Assembly (NCBI RefSeq): GCF_029894335.1
Contig: NZ_JARXZC010000015.1
Span: 62,001-126,000 of the forward strand
Origin: Kitasatospora sp. MAP5-34
GTDB taxonomy: Bacteria > Actinomycetota > Actinomycetes > Streptomycetales > Streptomycetaceae
Reading direction: 5' to 3'
DNA: 64,000 nt
The stretch's first letter is position 1; each line of letters starts with the position of its first letter. Made by a program: the position numbers and the translations under genes. The notes under the pieces were generated by a model, which saw only the letters and a list, made by a program, of their open reading frames with translations, was not told the origin of the DNA and did no database searches. Below, piece after piece: positions 8,411 to 16,972 of this stretch.

Positions 8411-11208
8411 CCACCCCGGCCGAACAGAGCGTGGAGCAGCGCGGCGGAGCGCCGCTGCGGCCGGCGCCCTGGGTACGGACCCGGCTGCGTGCCGCACCGC
8501 TGGCCGCGCTGCTCACCGCAGCCCTGGCGTTCGGCACCGTCTTCCTGGCCGCCGCACTGCCCCGCGCCCTCGACCGGGGGGCCGACCAGGCGCTGCGCCA
8601 GTACCTGAGCCGCAAAGGCCCGGCGTCGACCAGCCTGCTGGCCACCTCGCGCCCGCAGCCCGGCCAGGACACCGCAGCAGGCCTGGCCTATGTGCTGACC
8701 AAGCTCCGCACCGGGATCGACGGCCCGTGGCGGCTCGCCCCGAGCGGCCCGGTCTACGGCTCGCGGGGTCTGCGGCCCCGCACGCTGACCACCCCCGGAC
8801 TCCACATCCTCGACGTCGAGGACCAGCTCGGTCTGTTGTACGTCGCCGACCTCGCGGCGCACGCCAAGCTGGTGGCCGGGCAGTGGCCGACCGGCGTCGC
8901 CCCCGACAGGAGCGCCGACACCGGCGGCGACCCGCCGATCCCGATCGCGCTGGCCAAGAGCGCCGCCGACACCATCGGCGTGCGGCTGGGCTCGGTACTG
9001 GACGGCACTGCGGGCAGCCCGGGCTTCCCCTTGGCCGGCCCGATGCGGGTCGAGGTGGTCGGGCTGTACACGGCCGACGATCCGGCGGACGTGTTCTGGA
9101 CCGGTCTCGCCTGCCCCACCGAAGCCTGCCTGGAGCACAACGAGGATCATCCGCCGAGGTACTACTGGCAGGTGACCGGCGTGACCGGACCCGAGGTTCT
9201 TTCCAACGTCGGGTCCTGGGGCCAGGGCATGGAGGACTTCTGGCGGCTGCCGGTGGACACCGGCCGGCTCCACAGCGACCAGCTGTCCACGACCCGGGCG
9301 AAGATCGCCTCGTTCACGAGCGGCCCCACTGCCGCCCGGCTCGCCGTGGCCACCAGCCGGCCTGATCTGTCCATCAGCTCCGACCTGCCCGGCCTCTTCG
9401 ACCAGGCACTGGCCAGGCAGGCCGCCGCCGCTCCGCTCGGCGCCATCGGCCCGGCCGGGGTGGCCGGGGTCGCCGCCGTGGTCCTGTGCCTGGCCGCCGC
9501 ACTCGCGGGCGACCGCCGCGCGGAGGAACTGCGCCTGCTGCTGGCACGCGGCGGGTCGCGGACCGGCATCCTGCGCCGGCTGATCGGCGAAAGCGCGGTG
9601 TGCGTGCTGCCGGGCGTCGCACTCGGCACCCTACTCGCCCTACTACTCCTGCCGACCCCGCGTTGGTCGGCCGCCGTACTCGCCGCCCTGGCCACCGGGC
9701 TGCTCGCGCTGCTCGCCTTCCCCGTCCGCGCCGCCGTCCTGCTGAGCGCGCCGCGCGTGGCCGGCGCAAAGCGCCGACTGGTGGCCGAACTCGCGCTGCT
9801 CGCCGTTACCGTGGCAGCGGTGGCCGAGGTCCGCCGACGCGGGGTCGCCCCGGCCGGCGACGGACTGGACCCGCTGCTGGTGGCCGCCCCGCTGCTGCTC
9901 GCCCTGGCCGGGGCACTGCTGCTGGCCCGGCTGCAACCGCTCCTGGTCGGCGTGCTGGCCCGCGCGGCCGGACGGGGACCTGGACTGATCGGCTTCCTCG
10001 GCCTGGCCCGCGCCGCCCGGGGCACCGGCCGACAGCCCCGCCCGTCCGTACTGCCGATGCTCGCGATGATGCTCGCGGTCACCACCGCCGGATTCGGCAG
10101 CACCGTGCTGGACGCGGTGGACACGAGCCGGGCGCAGGCCGCCCGGGAGTCCGTCGGGGGCGACGCCGTGGTGATCGCCCCGTCGGGGAGTTCGCTCCCC
10201 GACGGCTTCGCCAAGGCGGCCGCCGCCCTGCCCGGCGTCCGGTCCTCGACCACTATCTGGACAGACAGCGGCGTGAACCTGATCGGCTCCAACAACACGA
10301 ACATGCAGGTGACCCTGATCGTCGCGGACCCGGTAGCGTACGCGGCGGTGGCCCGCGCGCTCGGACGCGGCCAGTTCGACCCGGCGCTGCTGGCCGGCAC
10401 CGGCGGACCGGACGCCCCGATCCCCTCCCTGGTCAGCCCCGACCTCGCCGGCGGGCTCACCTCCGGGACGTACACCCTCTCGCTGCCCTACGGCGAGCTG
10501 CGCGCCACCGTCACCCACGTCGTCGACAGTTCGCCCGCACTCCCCGGATCCGGCACGGCCACCGTCGTGGTTCCGAGCGGACCGGCGACCGCCCAACTGC
10601 CGTCGCTGGGCCACCCCAACTGGTGGCTGGCCCTCGGCCCGGTCGACGACGCGCAGCTGCGGGCCCTGGTCCGCACCAGCACGACACACGCCGGGGCCGG
10701 CGGCGCCTCGACCGCCGACAACTACCTGGCACACACCAGCGCGGCGGCGGCCAAGGCGCTCAGCGACGACCCGCTGCAACGCTCGCCCGAGCGGATCTTC
10801 TGGGCCACCGTGGCCGGTGCGGCAGGCTTCGCGCTGCTGGCCGTCCTGCTGACGCTGGTCCGCGCCGCACCCGAACGCGCCGCGCTGCTGGCCAGGCTGC
10901 GCACCATGGGCCTGCGGTCCCGGCAAGGGCTGGCCCTGATCCTGGCCGAGACCCTGCCACAGGCCCTGGCGGCGGTGGCGGGCGGCGGACTGGTGGCGGT
11001 GGCGGCCGTCGCACTGCTCGGCCCGGCCATCGACCTGTCCACGCTGGTCGGCGCGCCGGTACCGACCGGGCTGCGGCCCGCCGCGCTGCCCGTACTGATC
11101 CAGGCGTCGGTCCTCGCGGCGCTGGTGTCGGCGGGCGTGCTGGGCGAGGCGGCGGTCTCCGGCAAGCGACAGATCACCACCGAGTTGAGAGCAGGAGACA
11201 GCAGTTGA
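8407..11208 (+). CDS. FtsX-like ABC permease 2 (unit 2 copy)
   Basis: A 933-residue FtsX-family permease translated from an ATG that overlaps the stop of permease 1; its own stop overlaps the TTG of the next ATPase. It has the same architecture as 1185-3980. Membrane regions are essentially identical between the two copies. The differences cluster outside the membrane: around residue 85, at 210-230, 235-270 (including a two-residue length change), 615-635 and 680-710. That pattern fits homogenisation of the membrane parts with a diverged sensor or substrate domain. Confidence 0.92.
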   Translation: MTTPAEQSVEQRGGAPLRPAPWVRTRLRAAPLAALLTAALAFGTVFLAAALPRALDRGADQALRQYLSRKGPASTSLLATSRPQPGQDTAAGLAYVLTKLRTGIDGPWRLAPSGPVYGSRGLRPRTLTTPGLHILDVEDQLGLLYVADLAAHAKLVAGQWPTGVAPDRSADTGGDPPIPIALAKSAADTIGVRLGSVLDGTAGSPGFPLAGPMRVEVVGLYTADDPADVFWTGLACPTEACLEHNEDHPPRYYWQVTGVTGPEVLSNVGSWGQGMEDFWRLPVDTGRLHSDQLSTTRAKIASFTSGPTAARLAVATSRPDLSISSDLPGLFDQALARQAAAAPLGAIGPAGVAGVAAVVLCLAAALAGDRRAEELRLLLARGGSRTGILRRLIGESAVCVLPGVALGTLLALLLLPTPRWSAAVLAALATGLLALLAFPVRAAVLLSAPRVAGAKRRLVAELALLAVTVAAVAEVRRRGVAPAGDGLDPLLVAAPLLLALAGALLLARLQPLLVGVLARAAGRGPGLIGFLGLARAARGTGRQPRPSVLPMLAMMLAVTTAGFGSTVLDAVDTSRAQAARESVGGDAVVIAPSGSSLPDGFAKAAAALPGVRSSTTIWTDSGVNLIGSNNTNMQVTLIVADPVAYAAVARALGRGQFDPALLAGTGGPDAPIPSLVSPDLAGGLTSGTYTLSLPYGELRATVTHVVDSSPALPGSGTATVVVPSGPATAQLPSLGHPNWWLALGPVDDAQLRALVRTSTTHAGAGGASTADNYLAHTSAAAAKALSDDPLQRSPERIFWATVAGAAGFALLAVLLTLVRAAPERAALLARLRTMGLRSRQGLALILAETLPQALAAVAGGGLVAVAAVALLGPAIDLSTLVGAPVPTGLRPAALPVLIQASVLAALVSAGVLGEAAVSGKRQITTELRAGDSS

Positions 11209-12251
11209 ACAGCGCTCCCCAGGGCCCGGAAACGGACCGGACGCCGCCCGTCGAGGCGGCTGACAACACCGAGAACGTCAAGGCGGCGGCCGCCCCGGCC
11301 ACCCTCGCCGAACTACAGGACCGGGCGCTGGCCGCTGCCTCGCCCCGGGCCTACGGCGCCGACGCGGCGATCGTCTGCGACCGGCTGGTACGGATCTTCA
11401 GCGCGGACCGGGTCGAGGTGCAGGCCCTCCAGGGCCTCGACCTGCTGGTCGACAAGGGCGACCTGATCGCGCTCGTCGGTGCCTCCGGCAGTGGCAAGTC
11501 GACGCTGCTCAACATCCTGGCGGGCCTTGACGTCCCGTCGGCCGGCCAGGCCCGGGTGGCCGGCTGCGACCTGCTGGGCATGACCGCGAAGGAACGGCTG
11601 CGCTACCGCCGGGAGGTGGTCGGCTTCATCTGGCAGCAGACCGCCCGGAACCTGCTGCCGTTTCTGACGGCCAGTCAGAACATAGCGCTGCCCATGCAGT
11701 TGCGTGACGAGAGGCGCTCGAGCGGCACGGCGAAGCGGCACGCGGCCCGGGTGGCCGAGCTGCTGGAGGCGCTGGACATCGGCGAACTCGCCCACCGCCG
11801 CCCGGCGCAGCTCTCCGGCGGCCAGCAGCAGCGGGTGGCCATCGCCGTGGCCATGGCCAACGACCCGGCGGTACTCCTGGCCGACGAGCCCACCGGCGAG
11901 CTGGACTCCGAGACCGGCGCCGGGGTCTTCGAAGCCTTCCGCACGGTCAACCGCGAACTGGGCGCCACCGTCGTCATCGTCACCCATGACCCGATGGTGG
12001 CCGGCGAGGTCCGCCGGACGGTGGCCATCCGCGACGGCCGCACCAGCAGCGAGGTGCTGCGCCGCACCGTCACCGACGAGCACGGCGAGGAGTCGGTCAG
12101 CGAGCGCGAGTACGTGATGCTCGACCGCACCGGCCGGGTCCAGCTGCCCGCCAACTTCCTGGAGGCGCTCGGCATGGAGCACCGGGTAGCCGTCGACCTC
12201 GGCACCGACCACATCGCCGTCAGCCCGGACGACCACCCGACGGCGGACTGA
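11205..12251 (+). CDS. ABC ATPase with AbrB-like C-terminal tail
   Basis: A 348-residue ATPase starting at a TTG (AGGAGA about eight bases upstream) that overlaps the permease stop. About 55 extra N-terminal residues precede a standard MacB-type domain with Walker A GASGSGKS, FIWQQTARN in the Q-loop region, LSGGQQQR and VLLADEPTGELDSE. After the ATPase core comes a tail of about 60 residues. Its pattern (YVMLDRTGRVQLPANFLEAL, then a hydrophobic beta strand) resembles the SpoVT/AbrB swapped-hairpin fold. That would be an unusual regulatory or dimerisation tail. The ATPase call is certain; the tail assignment is by eye. Confidence 0.9.
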   Translation: MNSAPQGPETDRTPPVEAADNTENVKAAAAPATLAELQDRALAAASPRAYGADAAIVCDRLVRIFSADRVEVQALQGLDLLVDKGDLIALVGASGSGKSTLLNILAGLDVPSAGQARVAGCDLLGMTAKERLRYRREVVGFIWQQTARNLLPFLTASQNIALPMQLRDERRSSGTAKRHAARVAELLEALDIGELAHRRPAQLSGGQQQRVAIAVAMANDPAVLLADEPTGELDSETGAGVFEAFRTVNRELGATVVIVTHDPMVAGEVRRTVAIRDGRTSSEVLRRTVTDEHGEESVSEREYVMLDRTGRVQLPANFLEALGMEHRVAVDLGTDHIAVSPDDHPTAD

Positions 12252-12253
12252 AC

Positions 12254-12305
12254 AGGTTCGGGGACTGGCGCGGTGGCTGATGCTCCGCTTCCAGTCCCCG
12301 AACCT
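12254..12305. terminator. Bidirectional terminator
   Basis: A perfect 15-bp stem (AGGTTCGGGGACTGG and its complement) with a 22-base loop lies between the convergent ATPase and homospermidine synthase genes. Confidence 0.8.
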
Positions 12306-12328
12306 ACTGCGTGGCAGTGGATCCAGGA

Positions 12329-13756
12329 TCAGCGAACAAGCACGTTTCGGAACTGCCACGGGTCCGACTCGTCGACATCGTCGTGGAAGAGCTTCGATCG
12401 ACCGGTGAGCGGCGTCCAGTTGGTGAAGTGACCCTCCACAGGACCCAGGTAGGGCCTCTGGATCTCAAGGCAGCGGCGGAAGTCCACCTCGTCGGCCTCC
12501 ACGATCCCGGCGTCAGGGTTCTCGATGGCCCACACCATGGCAGCGAGGACTGCGGAAGTCACCTGCAGTCCGGTGGCGTTCTGATGAGGAGCCAGTTTGC
12601 GGGCTTCGTCATTCGACAGCCTGGATCCGTACCAGTACGCGTTGAGCTCATGCCCGTAGAGCAACACGCCGAGCTCGTCGACACCATCGGCGATTTCGTC
12701 GACATCAAGGATGTGGTGCCGCTCGGGCAAGGTGCCCGCGCTGCCCAGCAGTTCATGCCAGGACGCCAACGCCTCGTCGCACGGCTGGTATGCATAGTGA
12801 CAGGTCGGGCGGTAGCGCACCGAATCCCCGTCGACGACCGAGAAGTAGTCGCTGATCGAAACCGCCTCGTTGTGCGTGACGCACAGGCCGTGCTGCGGTC
12901 CGGCGGTCGGGCACCAGGTACGCACGCGCGTTGCTGCGCCCGGCTGGTCGAGGAAGATCGTGGCGGCAAGCGGATCCTGGTGCCGTTGCGCCGACGGCGG
13001 AAGCCACTTCTCGTGGGTCCCCCAGCCGATCTCCGAAGGCTGAAGCCCCTCCGCGATGAATCCCTCGACCGACCAGGTGTTGACGAAGGTTCCGAGCGAG
13101 CGCGGTTGCCGTGGACGCTGCGTGTCGCGTTCGGCGATGTGGATGCCGCGCACGCCGACCCGCTCCATGAGCCGCGCCCACTCCTGCCTGTCGGACGGCA
13201 CCGCGCCTCCCAGGCCGACCTTGTCGGCCACGTCGAGCAGCGCCTGCTTCACGAACCAGGACACCATGCCCGGGTTGGCTCCACACGCCGAGACCGCCGT
13301 CTTCCCACCGGGACGAGCACGTCGCTCGGCGAGCAGAGTCTCGCGCAAGGCGAGGTTTGTGCGGTCGGCCAGTGGCAGGTCGGGATTGTCGTAGAGGCCG
13401 GCCCACGGCTCGATCACCGTATCGACATAGAGCGCGCCCAGTTCGCGGGCGAGACGCAGGATGGCCACAGATGACGTATCGACGGACAGGTTGATACAGA
13501 AGGCGGTCCCGGACGTGCTGTCGAGGAGCGGAGTGAGAACCTCGCGGTGGTTCTGCGCGGTGAGCGCGCAGTCGATCCGCTTGACACCGTATTCCTTGAG
13601 GATGTGGTCACCGTCATCGTTCGGTGCGACGACAGTGACCTGGGCAGGCGTGATGTCCAGATGGCGCAGTACGAGCGGGAGCACCCCGCGCCCGATCGAT
13701 CCAAACCCGATCATCACAACCGGGCCGCTCACCTGTGCGTACTTCGGATGGTTCAT
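12329..13756 (-). CDS. hss: Homospermidine synthase
   Basis: A 475-residue protein of the bacterial homospermidine synthase family, which joins two putrescines to sym-homospermidine using NAD. The Rossmann motif VVMIGFGSIGRG is at the N-terminus and the family stretch SACGANPGMVSWFVKQAL is in the middle; the length is typical. The ATG at 13756 was chosen over the adjacent TTG at 13759; only a weak GGAA site is visible. It is the last gene of the leftward cluster operon. Composition is visibly less GC-rich than the surroundings (34 of 60 bases G+C in 13561-13620), which fits acquisition by transfer. An altered substrate within the family cannot be excluded. Confidence 0.88.
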   Translation of the reverse strand: MNHPKYAQVSGPVVMIGFGSIGRGVLPLVLRHLDITPAQVTVVAPNDDGDHILKEYGVKRIDCALTAQNHREVLTPLLDSTSGTAFCINLSVDTSSVAILRLARELGALYVDTVIEPWAGLYDNPDLPLADRTNLALRETLLAERRARPGGKTAVSACGANPGMVSWFVKQALLDVADKVGLGGAVPSDRQEWARLMERVGVRGIHIAERDTQRPRQPRSLGTFVNTWSVEGFIAEGLQPSEIGWGTHEKWLPPSAQRHQDPLAATIFLDQPGAATRVRTWCPTAGPQHGLCVTHNEAVSISDYFSVVDGDSVRYRPTCHYAYQPCDEALASWHELLGSAGTLPERHHILDVDEIADGVDELGVLLYGHELNAYWYGSRLSNDEARKLAPHQNATGLQVTSAVLAAMVWAIENPDAGIVEADEVDFRRCLEIQRPYLGPVEGHFTNWTPLTGRSKLFHDDVDESDPWQFRNVLVR

Positions 13757-13818
13757 CAAAGGTTCCGTTTCTTAAGGCTTGCTGCCGAGTGCCGGACTCC
13801 ACGCGGGACGAGCCGAAT

Positions 13819-14718
13819 TCAGGAGTTGAGCTCCGGCACGGCCGGGGAGTATATGGCGGACATGTCGGGTTGGATTCCGAGCTCGAAGTGCAGCTCCCAC
13901 TGCGCGATGATGCGCGGCACGTAGAGGCACGGCATCTCGCTGCGGAACGGGCGCTTCATGGTTTCGACGAACGCGGATTCGTCGTGCTGGGCGATGTAGT
14001 GCGTGGCGCCGTCCGTCAAGCAGATCGGCGTGAGCACCGCCGGGTCGGTGGCCCGGCCGTAGTTCTCGATCGTGCGCTCGGCCAGCTTCTGGAATTCTCG
14101 GAGGGCCGCATCATAGATCTCGTGCCGCTCGGCCTTGTCCAGCGAGTGGAAAGGGCGGTCGGATCGCGCGCCCCGCGCTCTGCGGTCTTCGGCGATCATC
14201 GCGAAGCCGTACGCGTCGGAGGTGATGTTCACGCAGACGAAGGGGGCGTACATGGAAGGGTCGTAGAGCGGGTCGCCCTTGTCGACGGCCTGCGGATAGA
14301 ACGCCACCTGGTCGAAGTCTCCGAAGGCGGTCTCCGCGCCGGTGACCGGGCACCTCAGGTGGTAGGAGAGGTTGTAGGTCACGGCCTCGGCCATCTCGAC
14401 ACGACGGGCCCCGGCCTCCTCCGTACCCGCGAAGTACTTGTCATCGAGGTAGCGGACGAGTTCCGAGATCGGCAGCCCGGGCAGCGCGGCGTTGCCGGGC
14501 TCCAGCAGCACGAGGCAGGACAGCACCTCGCCGGTGGCAAGCGCTTCCCCGAACAGTGCTCTGAGTTCGATGAGCTCCGCCCGGCTGTTGACCGCGCCGA
14601 TGGCGAACCGGTCCTTGGCGTATTCGACGCGGCCGATGAGGCAGCCGACATCGCGGTGCAGCCACGCCTGCACCCTGGCAAGCAGTTCGGCAGGTATCTC
14701 AGCGCCTAGCACTACCAT
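13819..14718 (-). CDS. Unknown 299-residue cluster protein
   Basis: I do not recognise this family. It is a soluble-looking protein without signal peptide or membrane segment. It has an acidic N-terminal half (MVVLGAEIPAELLARVQAWL), an aromatic-rich central part (AFYPQAVDKGDPLYDPSMYA) and later several His, Cys and Glu residues. These include CLTDGATHYIAQHDESAF and a C-terminal QWELHFELG stretch. It lies between agmatine deiminase and homospermidine synthase and is co-oriented with both (62-bp gap to the latter). Its composition resembles that of the synthase. The position suggests a tailoring or condensing step on a polyamine intermediate, but nothing in the sequence proves this. Confidence 0.85.
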   Translation of the reverse strand: MVVLGAEIPAELLARVQAWLHRDVGCLIGRVEYAKDRFAIGAVNSRAELIELRALFGEALATGEVLSCLVLLEPGNAALPGLPISELVRYLDDKYFAGTEEAGARRVEMAEAVTYNLSYHLRCPVTGAETAFGDFDQVAFYPQAVDKGDPLYDPSMYAPFVCVNITSDAYGFAMIAEDRRARGARSDRPFHSLDKAERHEIYDAALREFQKLAERTIENYGRATDPAVLTPICLTDGATHYIAQHDESAFVETMKRPFRSEMPCLYVPRIIAQWELHFELGIQPDMSAIYSPAVPELNS

Positions 14719-14766
14719 CGAGCAGTCGCCCCTCTGGATTGTTGGTTCACCGACCGTGGTGATCGG

Positions 14767-15813
14767 CTATCGGGCGTGGTCGCGGGCCTTGGGCACCTGC
14801 TGGGTGATGCAGTGGATACCACCGTCGGCCAGCGCCAGGGCTCGGGCCTCGACGCCGACGACCTTGTGGTCGGGGAAGGCGAGTTCGGCGGCCGCGAGGG
14901 CCACGTCGTCAGTGGCTGTGCCGGCAAGGGGCATGACCACGCCGCCGTTGGCGACGTAGAAGTTCATGTAGTTCACCACGGTGTCCTGGCCGAACACGCG
15001 GATCCGCTCCTGCGGGGGCAGTTCGAGGATCTCCAGAAGCCGCCCTGCCGCGTCCGTGCTCGCCTCCAGAACGGCACGGTTGGCCAGGAGACGGGCGTGA
15101 TCCGCACGCGAGGGGTCGCCCGCCGACTCGACGAGGACTCGTCCGGGGGCGATGAACTGGCAAACGTGGTCGACATGTCCGTCGGTGTCGCCCGCCAGGT
15201 GGCCGTAGGGAAGCCAGATGATCTTGACGGCTCCGAGCAGCGCGGCCAGTTCGGCCTCGAGGTCGGCGCGCCCGAGGCGAGGGTTCCGATTCGCGTTCAG
15301 GAGGCACTGCTCGGTGGCGATCAGGGTGCCCTCGCCGTCCACGCTGATCGCGCCGCCCTCGAGGACGGTCATGGTGGCGCGGCGGTCGACGCCGAGCGCA
15401 AGCAACAGACGCATCGCCAGGCGGTCGTCCTGGTCGTACGGATGGAACCGCTCCCCGAAGGAGTTGTAGCGGAAGTCCACGCCGACCGGACCGCCCGGGC
15501 CGTGGACGAAGATCGGGCCCGTCGCCCGGATCCAGGAGTCGTCCAGCGGAAGCTCGACCACCTCGACGGGCACCCCACACAGGTCGCGGACCCGGGCAGC
15601 GGCGCCAGGGCGTGCGACGACCGTGACCGGCTCGAAAGCGGCGATCGCCCGTACCACGGAGGCGTACTCGGCTTCGACGGCGTCGAAGTCGAAGGTGTCG
15701 CCCCACTGGGACGGACCGGTGGGCCAGGCGATCAGGCAGGCCTGGTGGGGTTCCCACTCGGCCGGCATGAGCAGTTGAGATGCGCCGGCTGCCGGGGCGC
15801 GCAGCGCGGTCAT
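14767..15813 (-). CDS. aguA: Agmatine deiminase
   Basis: A 348-residue member of the agmatine deiminase / peptidylarginine deiminase-like guanidino-modifying family (agmatine to N-carbamoylputrescine plus ammonia). Characteristic stretches are MPAEWEPHQACLIAWPTGPS near the start, DDSWIRATGPIFV, EGGAISVDGEGTLI, GHVDHVCQF and the catalytic cysteine in GGIHCITQQVP near the end. The ATG overlaps the stop of the upstream ligase gene (ATGA), which implies coupled translation. In context it would supply a putrescine precursor for homospermidine. No carbamoylputrescine amidase or arginine decarboxylase is in the window, so the route would need genes elsewhere, or the enzyme may act on a guanidino intermediate of the product. 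Confidence 0.9.
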   Translation of the reverse strand: MTALRAPAAGASQLLMPAEWEPHQACLIAWPTGPSQWGDTFDFDAVEAEYASVVRAIAAFEPVTVVARPGAAARVRDLCGVPVEVVELPLDDSWIRATGPIFVHGPGGPVGVDFRYNSFGERFHPYDQDDRLAMRLLLALGVDRRATMTVLEGGAISVDGEGTLIATEQCLLNANRNPRLGRADLEAELAALLGAVKIIWLPYGHLAGDTDGHVDHVCQFIAPGRVLVESAGDPSRADHARLLANRAVLEASTDAAGRLLEILELPPQERIRVFGQDTVVNYMNFYVANGGVVMPLAGTATDDVALAAAELAFPDHKVVGVEARALALADGGIHCITQQVPKARDHAR

Positions 15814-16718
15814 CGGGCCGCTCCCGGCGCGGTGGTCCCGGGTCCGGGCCCGCCGTCGGCGCCCGGGTAGCTGCGGATCGCCTTCTCCGCGGCGTCCCAG
15901 TCCTGGTCGAAGCGGTCGGCGAGGACGTGCAGCCACCGCTCGATGCCGAAGGCGGCGCACGCGGTGTGCGCGGGTTCGCCGCCGAGGTGGATGTCGGCTC
16001 GTTCGCCGAAGAAGTTGCGGTGGTAGTTGACCGAGGCGATGGCGATGCCGCTGTCGGAGACGAACTCCTCCTTCGTCGGGAAGAGGCGCTGCATCACGGC
16101 CTTGGCGCCGTCCGGGTCGAAGAAGGGGTCGGTCGCCACCTCGGTGGTGAGCGCGAGGCCGAGGTGGTCGGCGAAGTCCGCGATCAGTTCCTTGTGTTCG
16201 GCCAGGTGTGCCTTCACCGTGTCCGGGTCGCCGACGGCGACGATCTCCCGCATGGTGAAGCCGTGCAGCCGCCGCAGTCCCTGGTACTCGCGCTCGCGCC
16301 GGAAGCACTGGGCGACGGTGGTGAGCTTCACCGGCGCCTCCAGGCGTGCGCCGCCGAGGGCTAGGTAGGCGTTGTAGCAGGCCGCTGACGGCAGGACGTA
16401 CTCCGCGCCGTCGAGCTGAGTGCCGGTCAGGCGGCTGTCGGCGGGCACGCCCCGGGTGGGAAGGCCCGCGTCCGGGGCGGTGCTGACTGCGGCGGCGGCG
16501 AGGGCCAGGTGGGGGAAGTTCGCGAAGAAGTCGAAGCGGGCCAGGTCGCCCACTCGGATCAGCGGGGGCAGCTGAACCTCGTCGGCGCCCACGCGGGCCG
16601 CCCAGCCGGTGAAGACCGCTTCGAGAGCGGCGCGGACGCGCAGGGCGGCGGGGCCGAGGGTGACGAGGCCGTCGCGGACGCCGACGGGGGCGAAGGTCTG
16701 CAGGCGGGAGTCAGTCAC
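15810..16718 (-). CDS. Amino acid:[carrier protein] ligase (SerRS-like)
   Basis: A 302-residue class II aminoacyl-tRNA synthetase-like protein without a tRNA-binding arm. It matches the amino acid:[carrier protein] ligases described from Bradyrhizobium, which adenylate small amino acids (Gly or Ala) and attach them to phosphopantetheine. The three expected zinc ligands appear to be present: Cys114 (SAACYNAYLA), Glu158 (GFTMREIV) and Cys254 (HTACAAFGIERW). Motif 2 (CFRREREYQGLRRLHGF) and motif 3 (GIERW) are visible. It overlaps the carrier protein gene by eight bases, so ligase and substrate protein are made together. The exact amino acid is not readable by eye. Confidence 0.88.
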   Translation of the reverse strand: MTDSRLQTFAPVGVRDGLVTLGPAALRVRAALEAVFTGWAARVGADEVQLPPLIRVGDLARFDFFANFPHLALAAAAVSTAPDAGLPTRGVPADSRLTGTQLDGAEYVLPSAACYNAYLALGGARLEAPVKLTTVAQCFRREREYQGLRRLHGFTMREIVAVGDPDTVKAHLAEHKELIADFADHLGLALTTEVATDPFFDPDGAKAVMQRLFPTKEEFVSDSGIAIASVNYHRNFFGERADIHLGGEPAHTACAAFGIERWLHVLADRFDQDWDAAEKAIRSYPGADGGPGPGTTAPGAAR

Positions 16719-16971
16719 GTGCGGTGATCCGTTCCGTGAGGGTGGCGCTGATGCCGTTCAGGGTGCGCAGCGTGTTCACGTCGGTGGTGGCAAGGTCCAC
16801 GGGGGTGCCGGTGACCTCCTCGATGACCAGCAGGAATTCGACGAAGGCCATGGAGTCCAGGATGCGAGCGTCGATCAGGTCCCGCTCCCAGTCGATCGTG
16901 TCGACCTCGGCGTTGCACTGCCGCAGGAACTCCAGGACGGTGTCCATGGCGGTGTCGGTGCTGGCGGTCAT
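16711..16971 (-). CDS. Stand-alone acyl/aminoacyl carrier protein
   Basis: An 86-residue free carrier protein. The phosphopantetheine serine is Ser40 in ARILDSMAFVEFL (usual DSL, here DSM). Helical segments with acidic faces surround it, as expected for the fold. The ATG at 16971 was chosen for GGGAGG eight bases upstream; it starts one base after the diiron oxygenase stop. The product is probably loaded by the ligase that overlaps its 3' end and serves as the tether on which the amino acid is modified. A phosphopantetheinyl transferase would have to come from elsewhere in the genome. Confidence 0.92.
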   Translation of the reverse strand: MTASTDTAMDTVLEFLRQCNAEVDTIDWERDLIDARILDSMAFVEFLLVIEEVTGTPVDLATTDVNTLRTLNGISATLTERITARD

Positions 16972-16972
16972 C

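Larger units (their letters stand above)
4165..11227. repeat. Tandem duplication, unit 2 (complete)
   Basis: Direct-repeat partner of 1-3999. It contains the intact permease 1 and runs on into the complete downstream ATPase. Confidence 0.9.

Noticed and set aside
6133..11208. A single 1691-residue protein joining permease 1 and permease 2
   Set aside because: The first half reads in the wrong frame of permease 1 (Arg/Gly/Pro-rich). The real genes are 5132-8410 and 8407-11208 with an ATGA overlap.
12311..13474. Rightward open frame opposite homospermidine synthase
   Set aside because: Antisense of a gene with clear motifs; no ribosome site or recognisable domain.
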